Shown one piece after another: positions 1 through 5,688 of a DNA stretch of 5,688 bases (positions within the stretch are counted from its first letter, which is position 1; each line of letters begins with the position of its first letter). The stretch comes from Bacteroidales bacterium (GTDB taxonomy: Bacteria > Bacteroidota > Bacteroidia > Bacteroidales > P3): positions 1-5,688 of the forward strand of contig SFPR01000077.1 of NCBI GenBank assembly GCA_004551865.1, given 5' to 3'. The notes beneath the pieces are model-generated. The model saw only the letters and a list, made by a program, of their open reading frames with translations. It was not told the origin of the DNA and searched no databases. The position numbers were made by a program, and so were the translations under genes.

Positions 1-252
1 CAGGTTTCTGCAAGCAACATCGAAGCACATCAGGCTACAATCTCGTGGACAACAACCGATGCTTCAGCTACCACATTTGCCTTGGATTACAGATTGCAAG
101 CAAGTGAGCAATGGACAAACGCAAGCAGCAACATTACCGACACTTTCTACACATTGACAGACTTGAACTCCTTGACAAACTACGAATACAAAGTCTATAC
201 CGTGTGCAGCGAAAGTAATAGTACAGAAATCGAGGGAAGATTTATGACATCT
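1..252 (+). other. FN3-like domain 1 (N-terminally cut by the window)
   Basis: Residues 1-84 follow the FN3 pattern. An early strand carries a Trp (ATISW, W16), a middle strand reads LDYRL with a following W38, and the late L-x-x-L-T-x-Y-x-Y-x-V strand pair (about 55-66) ends at C69. In later FN3 copies a cysteine at this position is matched by one at the domain start. Here that partner would lie just upstream of base 1, so the array probably extends leftward. Confidence 0.75.
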
Positions 253-3200
253 TACGATCAGAGCGACTTGCGTCTCATACCTTTCTATCAAAACTTTGAC
301 CAAGAGGGTGCAGCTTCCGACTTTACATTCTTGCAAGGTACAAGCAATGCTTGGTATGTGGGAACTGCCGAAAACAACACAAGAGACGAAAACGATAACC
401 TCACACAAGGAGGAAGCCTTTACATATCTTCTGACAATGGAACGACGGCAGGTTGCGATTATAGTTCGACAACCAATGCTTATGCTTACTTCTATGTCAA
501 TTTGCAAGCGAATACTTCATACGGATTGCAGTTTGATTGGAAAGCAAAGGGCGATAGTTGGTACGATTATTTGAGAGTATATTTGTTGAGAGCCGATGTG
601 GAATTGTCTTCCGAAGATTTGCCTTATGAAGGTAACCTTACAGGCAGCTTGAGAGACGAAGACACATGGCAATCCGAAGGAATTGTGATTGACGATACTG
701 TTTCGGGGGTATATAAACTTGTTTTTGCTTGGCACAACGATGGTTCTGCGGGATTAAATCCTGCTGCCGTGATAGACAATGTTCATTTGTTTGAATTGAC
801 TTGCGCTCCTGCAAGCTCAATCGATGTTGAATGGACTGATGAACAAACACACGCTTCTTGCGTTGTGAGCATAGAAAGCGACAATGAGAACGTAACCTAT
901 GCTTTGGAGTACAAAATGCAGGAACAGGACGCTTGGATTGAAGTTGTGGGAGCAAGCCCTATTTCGATAAACAACCTAAGCTATGGAACACCTTATCTAT
1001 TTAGAGCAACCCCTATTTGTAATGGTACAGATTATTCGATAACTTCTGATGAGGTTTTGTCATATTCTGTTTGTGGGGTGGCATCTGCTCCTTACAGCGA
1101 GAGCTTTGAGGGAGGCTTTGTCAATACGAACGACGGCGTTTCCAACAGAAATACACCTGTTTGCTGGTTTAACATCAACGGAGGTGCTTCTTCATACTAT
1201 TTTAGCGAGTCTTCAATGGACGCACATTCGGGAAATATCTGTGCGTCTTACAGCGGAATTTATTCATCTTCTTCAACTGAAAATTTTAGTGATTGGTTGA
1301 TAAGCCCTGTGTTTGATTTGACAGGTAATGAACAGCTGTCTTATCAAATCCGTGCAGACTGGTATCAATCGAGTTATCCTAATCCGGTAATTGATGTTTA
1401 TGCTTGCAACGTGGCAGATGAGGACATTACTTCTGCAATGGACACTTCTCGTTTTGTACTTGTGAGAAGCATAAATCACAATACCTTTGGTAACGACTAC
1501 CAAGAGAAAGTTGCAACCCTTTCTGCCTTTACAGGACCAACCCGAGTTGCGATAGTGGTAAGACAAGCAACCCAATCATTCAGATTGGACGACATTGCTT
1601 TGAGCGAAATCCCTTCTTGCCCTCCTGTTTACGGCTTCAATGTTGTGGCAACATCGGACAATGCTGTTGCAGTAAGCTATGACCCTGCAAACATAACCCC
1701 TGAGGGAGTTACGATTGCTTATGCTGTTGATGTGGAAGGAACAATTTTTGACCCCGAAGCAGCAACAACATACCTTGCAACGCAAGATGAGCAAATGCCG
1801 ATAGAGATTTCTTCTCTCACTCCGGGAACTACATATATCTTTACTGCAAAGCAATCTTGCGAAGGCGGAACTTATTGCACTCCTGTCATAGTTACCTTGC
1901 CCGAAGCGATAGTTGATCTTCCGTATAGTCAGAATTTCGACAACCTTTCTGAGCATGGATTTACTTTCTCGGGAAGTACAGACAACCCTTGGCTTGTGGG
2001 AACAGCACAAAACAACACAACAGATGAGCAAGGCAACACTACAACAGGCGGAGCTTTGTATGTAAGTAACGATAACGGAGCAACAGCTTCTTATAACACA
2101 GGTATCTCAGCCACTTCGTACGCTTCAAGTCCGTTTATGGCTTTCGGACAATACGCTTCTTACACTTTGTCGTTTGATTACAAGGCTATGGGTGAGGCAT
2201 ACTCTTATTCAATTTACGACTATTTGATTGTACACCTTGTACCTTTTGGAGGAACTGTTGCAGAGTCAAATGCCATTACACCACGTCTTGCAAACGTATC
2301 ACAATGGACAACATTCACCACAACATTACCTGCTTCTTATGCTAACGGAACGTATCAATTAGTATTCAAATGGTACAATGACGGCAGTTCAGGTGTCTCT
2401 CCTGCAGGTGTTATCGACAATATATCTGTTGTAGCTTTGTCTTGCTCGGCAGTAAACTCCGTTTCGGCAGTTGCAAACGAAACAGAAGATTCGGCAAATC
2501 CTCTTGAACTTATCGTTTATATTGATGACGACAACTTGGAAGAAACAGGAGTGTCTTACACCTTGCAGTATAAGACTGCCGAACAGGAGAACTACACAAT
2601 CGTTTCCGACTTGTCGTTGAGCGACTTCCCATATCATATAAGCAATGCGGAATTTGGAAGTGTCTATACGCTATCTGTTGCAGCTCAATGTCCTGACGGA
2701 GTACAAACAGCAGCAGTTTCCACAACCGTAACAACACCTTGTGCAGCTGAAACTCTTCCTTGGACAGAAACATTCAGCACAGACCCATTGGCAGCTCCTG
2801 CATGCTGGGAACAAAGAAGCGGACTTTTGCCTGCAAGCGGCACAGTTCAAACCTCAGATTTGAATGCTTCAGGCAATTCTGCATGGATTTACAACAGCAG
2901 TAGAGCAATAGACGGAGAGGCTTCGGGCAGAATGAAAATCAATGTCTATGGAGCAAGTTATGCAAAGCATTGGTTGATTTCTCCATCAATCGATTTGGGA
3001 AGTGCAACTGAAACTGCTACAACTTATCGTCTTGCTTTTGACGTTGCTTTGACAAGATTTGGAAGTACAAATCTGCCTGCTGCAGCACCCGATGACAGAT
3101 TTGCTGTTTTGGTATCTACTGACAATGGTTTGACATGGGACTTGGCAAATGCCACAATCTTTGCAGACGGCGATGAAGACACCGAACACAACTTCTCAGA

Positions 3201-5688
3201 CCTCACAAACTCTATGACAACTTGCTTTGTCAGACTTGCAAACAGCGAAAACGTTCCATTCACAGGCACTATCAAAGTTGCTTTCTATGCAGAAAGTACG
3301 GTATCTAACGGCGATAACGATTTGTTTATTGACAATATAGCAATAGACGAATGGGAAGACTGTGTTGTGCCTTACAATGTGGCTGTAAACAATGTTCGCT
3401 CTTCCAAGGCAGATGTGGCCTTTACCGAAATGGGTTCGGCAACATCTTGGGAATATGTTTTGATTGAGGGAGCAAATGCAGACCTTTCGACCGGAACACC
3501 TGTACAAATAACAGAAGCAGACCTTCCTTTGCAGTTGCAAAACCTTGGTTCTTTGACAACATATACCTTTGCAATCAGAAGCCAATGTGCTTCTGCTCCT
3601 TCGGCTTGGTCAGATGCTGTGGTGTTTACAACTTTGCAAACACCCGAATCAATTCCTTTCACCACCGATTTTGAAGATGCAGAAAGCAACAGCACTTGGA
3701 CAATCAACACAAGGGCAGACAACACCAACTCTTGGGTAATCGGAACAGCAACTTTTGCAGGCGATGAAGAAAACGGAACATCTGCTTACTTGTCATACAA
3801 TGCCGGCACAACATACGCTGCAACCAACCAAGGCACAAGAGCAATCTCATATATGTGGAAAGACTTTGACTTTGGTGAAGACCCTTCAGAGCAATTCACA
3901 CTTTCATTTGACTGGAAGATGTTGGGATATGCTTACAATGGAAGCCTATATACAGGATTGGCAGTTTACATTACAGATCCCGAACCTTTGAACACAACCA
4001 CTTTGCCTGCACTTTCCAATCGTGTTGTCGCTCTATACGGACAAACAGATTGGACACACGAGACAATCGATCTTACAGGTTACAGCGGCGACAAGCGTGT
4101 TGTGTTTGCAACTTGGGGATACAACAACATCGAAGCAGAATTGACCTCTCCTGCTGCAATAGATAATGTTTCTTTGGCTTCAACTGCTTGTTTTGCTCCT
4201 CAAAACGTAACAATAGGAGAAGAGACTTCCTCAACCGTAGAGGTAAGTTGGGAAGGCACATCGGAGAGTTACAACATCTTCTATCGTCCTTTGAACGGAA
4301 CAGAAATAAGTATGGAAACAGCAACTTCTTCACCTTTTGTTTTGACAGGGCTTAACTCTGCAACAGAATATGTTTTGGTAGTTCAAGGAGTTTGTGGCAG
4401 TGACGAGTCTGCTTATTCTGACGAAGTAACATTCCGTACTTCATGTTTCGATGCTCCGATAAGCGACTACCCTTACACAGAAGGATTTGAGAATGGCTTG
4501 GATTGCTGGATAGTTTCTACAACTTACCCCTATGCATCTCCTTGGACTACAACAGCGTATGGGGTAACTCCTACTTGCACTCCTCACAGCGGAAGCAATA
4601 TGGCGGTGTATGGCAGCGGCAGTATCCCTAATGGAGAAAGCTCGACAATGATTTCACCTGCTTACAGCTTCTCTCAAGATATGCAACTCTCGTTCTGGAT
4701 GTACAAATCCAACCTCTATCCAAGCAACAACGACAGAATATTGGTATATGTGAACAATGTGGCATCAGAAACAGGTGCAACACTTTTGGCAACCGTTGCT
4801 TTGGCAGGAACAGATGCTTGGGAAGAGCAAGTTATCAACCTGCCTGCCGGATTGAATGGTACACATTACTTGATTTTCAAGGCGATTTCCGCCTATGGTG
4901 CGAATATTCACATTGACGATGTTACCCTTTCGGTTATCGGAGGCGGCGAACAACCTGATCCATGCGATGCTCCTACCGCTTTGGCAGTAAACAACATCAC
5001 ACAAACTTCGGCAGACTTTACTTGGAGCGGCACTGCAACAAGCTACGAAGTGCGTTTGAACGGAGGTAATGCTGAAACCCTTACCACAACAAGTAAGTCG
5101 TTCACCAATTTGACTGCAAACACAAGCTATACAGCAGAAGTGAGGGCAGTTTGTGAAAGTAACAACTCTGCTTGGGTAAGTACTACTTTCACAACTCTTG
5201 CAGAACAAGGCGAAGTTGTAGCACCTACCGCAACAACACTTCCTGCTACAGAAGTTACTCACAACTCTGCAACTTTGAATGCTACAATCACCGCAGGCTC
5301 TGAGGCAATCACAGCTCAAGGTTTCATGTACAAGGCAACCGCAGCTGCCGATTGGACAACAGTTGCAGCAACAGGTGAAACGATGAGTGCAACAATCAAC
5401 GGTTTGACAGCAGAGACAGCTTACGAATACAAAGCATTCGCAACAACCGCAAGCGGAACAGTTGAGGGAGCAGTCGTAAACTTCACCACTCTTGCAGCAC
5501 CTGCAACTCAACCAACCGTTGTAACTCTTGATGCTACCGAAGTAACTCACGAAGCAGCAACATTGAACGGAACGATTGCAGCAGGTAGCGAGGCTATTTC
5601 GGCTCAAGGCTTCATGTACAAGGCAACTACGGCAGCCGATTGGACAACAGTGGCAGCTGAAGGAACAGCAATCACTGCAACAATCAGC
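1..5688 (+). CDS. Giant multidomain FN3 / choice-of-anchor J (cleaved-adhesin-like) surface protein, internal fragment open at both ends
   Basis: Frame 1 translates without a stop for all 1,896 codons. Neither the start nor the stop codon is in the window, so no signal peptide, anchor or C-terminal sorting domain can be seen. Domains in order: partial FN3 (1-84); ChoJ-A (92-266); FN3 (268-357); ChoJ-B (358-537); FN3 (540-634); ChoJ-A (638-813); FN3 (815-913); ChoJ-B (914-1118); FN3 (1121-1212); ChoJ-A (1216-1394); FN3 (1397-1480); ChoJ-B (1482-1646); FN3 (1655-1733); FN3 (1741-1831); partial FN3 (1837-1896). Internal ATG codons lie inside domains, so none is a believable start. Known of the families: such arrays occur in large Bacteroidota exported proteins, often type IX secretion substrates, and the ChoJ fold is related to the haemagglutinin/adhesin domains of gingipains. 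Inferred: an extracellular adhesin, binding protein or stalk. I see no catalytic motif. The domain assignments are by motif reading; the coding call itself is firm. Confidence 0.96.
274..798 (+). other. ChoJ domain 1, type A (MAM/cleaved-adhesin-like)
   Basis: Residues 92-266. Landmarks: PFYQNFD entry strand (94-100); W118 followed by VGTAENNT; the GGSLYISSDNG strand-turn (137-147); LQFDWK (176-181); a DYLRVYLL strand; LVFAWHNDG (240-248); and the closing VIDNV (257-261). The entry acidic residue and the closing Asp are the usual calcium-site positions in the wider jelly-roll family, which is inference here. C152 is the only cysteine and has no evident partner within the domain. Confidence 0.75.
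802..1071 (+). other. FN3-like domain 2
   Basis: Residues 268-357 begin with CAPASS after the type A domain. W278 and the YALEYK strand (300-305) are followed by a W312 and the INNLSYGTPYLFRATPIC strand pair. Cysteines C268 and C340 sit at the start and near the last strand, the pairing position repeated in the other FN3 copies. The fit to FN3 is weaker at the start than in domains 5 to 7. Confidence 0.6.
1072..1611 (+). other. ChoJ domain 2, type B (cleaved-adhesin-like)
   Basis: Residues 358-537. It opens with C358, then APYSESFEGG, then the Cys-Trp pair C388-W389. The SGNICASYSG strand, WLISPVFDL (432-440), LSYQIRADW and the closing RLDDIAL (528-534) match the order of motifs in choice-of-anchor J and gingipain adhesin domains. 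C414 and C469 are additional cysteines not shared with the other type B copies. Confidence 0.75.
1618..1902 (+). other. FN3-like domain 3
   Basis: Residues 540-634 start with CPPVYGFNVVATS and contain VAVSYDP in place of the usual Trp strand. The late strand pair reads ISSLTPGTTYIFTAKQSC. Cysteines C540 and C620 are at the standard paired positions, with an extra C626. The 'LTPGTTY' turn is the strongest FN3 hallmark here. Confidence 0.65.
1912..2439 (+). other. ChoJ domain 3, type A
   Basis: Residues 638-813. It is closely parallel to ChoJ domain 1: PYSQNFD entry (641-647), W664 followed by LVGTAQNNT, GGALYVSNDNG (683-693), LSFDYK (723-728), DYLIVHLVPFGG, LVFKWYNDG (787-795) and closing VIDNI (804-808). 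It contains no cysteine. Similarity to domain 1 spans the whole domain, which supports duplication of the unit. Confidence 0.75.
2443..2739 (+). other. FN3-like domain 4
   Basis: Residues 815-913 start with CSAVNSVSA. The middle strand reads YTLQYKTAEQ, very like YALEYKMQEQ in FN3 domain 2, which occupies the same place in unit 1. The late strand is VYTLSVAAQC. C815 and C897 form the standard pair. The resemblance to FN3 domain 2 is further support for whole-unit duplication. Confidence 0.65.
2740..3354 (+). other. ChoJ domain 4, type B, longest copy
   Basis: Residues 914-1118. C914 is followed by LPWTETF and by C935-W936, then the WLISPSIDL strand (991-999), TYRLAFDVALT, an STDNGLTW element (1039-1046) and the closing FIDNIAI (1109-1115). 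The S-x-DNG-x-TW element is common in choice-of-anchor J domains and related Bacteroidota adhesin domains. C1075 is an extra cysteine without a clear partner. At about 205 residues it is longer than its type B siblings (about 165-180). Confidence 0.75.
3361..3636 (+). other. FN3-like domain 5
   Basis: Residues 1121-1212 start CVVPYNVAVNNV and show ADVAFTEMG, the WEYVLIEG strand, LGSLTTYTFAIRSQC and a closing SAWSDAVVFTTL. This is a good FN3 pattern, with C1121 and C1196 as the paired cysteines. Confidence 0.75.
3646..4182 (+). other. ChoJ domain 5, type A, divergent
   Basis: Residues 1216-1394. IPFTTDFED (1218-1226), W1245 with VIGTA, LSFDWK (1301-1306), RVVFATWGYNN and the closing AIDNV (1386-1390) place it with type A. 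Compared with domains 1 and 3 it has a changed DNG turn after its LSYN strand and lacks the NDG turn near the end. No cysteines are present. Confidence 0.7.
4189..4440 (+). other. FN3-like domain 6
   Basis: Residues 1397-1480 give one of the clearest FN3 patterns in the window: CFAPQNVTI, VEVSWEG with W1417, SYNIFYRP, LTGLNSATEYVLVVQGVC and YSDEVTFRT. C1397 and C1465 are the paired cysteines. Confidence 0.85.
4444..4938 (+). other. ChoJ domain 6, type B, closest to gingipain adhesin domains
   Basis: Residues 1482-1646. C1482, YPYTEGFENG, C1502-W1503, HSGSNMAVYGSG, MISP (1550-1553), LSFWMYKS, WEEQVINLPAG (1607-1617), HYLIFKA and closing HIDDVTL follow the full motif order of cleaved-adhesin / choice-of-anchor J domains. 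The W-x-x-x-x-V-x-LPAG element is a feature I recognise from gingipain haemagglutinin K domains. C1526 is an extra cysteine. Confidence 0.8.
4939..4962 (+). other. Short Gly/Pro/acidic interdomain linker
   Basis: The eight residues GGGEQPDP (1647-1654) lie between the last strand of ChoJ domain 6 and the cysteine opening the next FN3. Other ChoJ-to-FN3 junctions here are nearly abutting (0 to 2 residues), so this is the clearest flexible linker in the window. Confidence 0.6.
4963..5199 (+). other. FN3-like domain 7
   Basis: Residues 1655-1733 are a textbook bacterial FN3: CDAPTALAVNNI, ADFTWSG with W1675, SYEVRLNGG, FTNLTANTSYTAEVRAVC and SAWVSTTFTTL. C1655 and C1718 are the paired cysteines. 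It is the last cysteine-bearing domain before the tandem tail. Confidence 0.9.
5221..5508 (+). repeat. Tandem FN3-like repeat, copy 1 (domain 8), 288-bp period
   Basis: Residues 1741-1836 hold one whole repeat: APTATTLPATEVTH, SATLNATITAGSEAI, AQGFMYKAT, ADWTTVAATG, INGLTAETAYEYKAFATT and VVNFTTL. It is an Ala/Thr-rich FN3 variant without cysteine, of the 'SATLNGT ... QGFxYK' type seen in Bacteroidota surface proteins. The domain proper ends near 5493 and a short Ala/Pro/Thr linker leads to copy 2. Confidence 0.85.
5509..5688 (+). repeat. Tandem FN3-like repeat, copy 2 (domain 9), cut by the window end
   Basis: Residues 1837-1896 align without gaps to copy 1 at an offset of 96 residues. I count 44 of 60 identical residues. 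The DNA shares two 17-base exact blocks (TTCATGTACAAGGCAAC at 5323 and 5611; GCCGATTGGACAACAGT at 5347 and 5635) but differs at many synonymous positions, so the copies are not a recent duplication. The last third of the domain lies beyond the window. Confidence 0.85.

Larger units (their letters stand above)
274..1902 (+). repeat. Super-repeat unit 1: ChoJ-A, FN3, ChoJ-B, FN3
   Basis: This is the first of three successive protein-level units of the same four-domain order (residues about 92-634). It starts at the LIPFYQNFD element of a type A domain and ends after the FN3 that follows the type B domain. Its type A domain is clearly more similar to that of unit 2 than to that of unit 3. The repeat is recognisable in protein but not as long identical DNA, so the duplication is old. 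Confidence 0.75.
1912..3636 (+). repeat. Super-repeat unit 2: ChoJ-A, FN3, ChoJ-B, FN3
   Basis: Second copy of the four-domain unit (residues about 638-1212), starting about 546 residues after unit 1. It is the longest of the three, mainly because its type B domain carries extra sequence between the Cys-Trp and the closing strand. Confidence 0.75.
3646..5199 (+). repeat. Super-repeat unit 3: ChoJ-A, FN3, ChoJ-B, FN3
   Basis: Third copy of the four-domain unit (residues about 1216-1733), starting about 578 residues after unit 2. Its type A domain is the most divergent of the three, and a short Gly/Pro/acidic linker separates its type B domain from the last FN3. The alternation stops after this unit. 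Confidence 0.7.

Noticed and set aside
244..246. In-frame ATG early in the window as a possible gene start.
   Set aside because: It lies in the last strand of an FN3 domain whose earlier strands are also encoded in frame, and there is no stop codon upstream of it in the window. The gene starts farther upstream.
64..3728. Many minus-strand open frames of 67-151 codons, also Cys/Ser/Val-rich.
   Set aside because: All lie opposite the continuous + strand frame, overlap each other in different frames, and have compositions expected from the reverse complement of Ala/Thr/Asn-rich codons.
296..3991. Short + strand frames at 296-574, 1049-1300 and 3755-3991.
   Set aside because: They are out of frame within the main gene, with no domain pattern, whereas frame 1 shows continuous FN3/ChoJ motifs across the same bases.
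4765..5607. Long minus-strand open frame of 280 codons that would encode a striking cysteine-rich protein.
   Set aside because: It is codon-for-codon antisense to the real frame. Forward GCA (Ala) and ACA (Thr), very common here, read as TGC and TGT (Cys) in reverse. The frame starts on TTG inside the tandem repeat and has no recognisable domain.
1..5688. Bacteroidota-type promoter elements (TTTG and TAnnTTTG-like strings) at several places.
   Set aside because: They fall inside coding sequence rich in TTTG from Phe/Leu/Val codons, without a paired element or downstream gene start.
5221..5688. The 288-bp tandem as a CRISPR array or mobile-element repeat.
   Set aside because: The repeat is in frame, a whole number of codons (96), conserved better in protein than in DNA, and matches one FN3 domain per period. 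No spacers or terminal inverted repeats are seen.

Overview
The window lies wholly inside one very large protein-coding gene. Frame 1 of the + strand is open from base 1 to base 5688 (1,896 codons by my manual translation). It has no stop and no credible internal start, so both gene ends lie outside the window. The protein is a repetitive, beta-sandwich-rich, probably secreted or cell-surface protein. Its building blocks, fibronectin type III-like (FN3) domains alternating with MAM/cleaved-adhesin-like 'choice-of-anchor J' (ChoJ) domains, are typical of Bacteroidota (Bacteroidales), where such proteins are usually exported by the type IX secretion system. A moderate-to-low GC content (judged by eye), a preference for TTG, GCA, ACA and GAA codons, and the sequence style fit that group. 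Genus and species cannot be read from the window.

Layout, with residues numbered from base 1: a partial FN3 (1-84), then three copies of a higher-order unit of about 560 residues, each reading ChoJ type A - FN3 - ChoJ type B - FN3 (residues about 92-634, 638-1212 and 1216-1733). A short linker follows, then a change of architecture to directly repeated Ala/Thr-rich FN3-like domains with a period of 96 residues (288 bp). The second of these repeats is cut by the window end.

Two ChoJ subtypes alternate strictly. Type A (domains 1, 3, 5) has a W-x-x-GTA element, an LxFD[WY]K strand and a final IDN[VI] strand, and is nearly free of cysteine. Type B (domains 2, 4, 6) starts with a conserved cysteine, has a Cys-Trp about 20-30 residues later, an ISP strand and a final [LI]D[DN][IV] strand. 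The FN3 domains between them carry a regular pair of cysteines, whereas the terminal tandem FN3 repeats have none.

No RNA gene, mobile element, CRISPR array, promoter or terminator is supported. Other reading frames on both strands look like shadows of this gene. A role in adhesion, matrix or glycan binding, or as a stalk presenting a terminal domain is plausible, but no catalytic domain is visible and the function is unknown.
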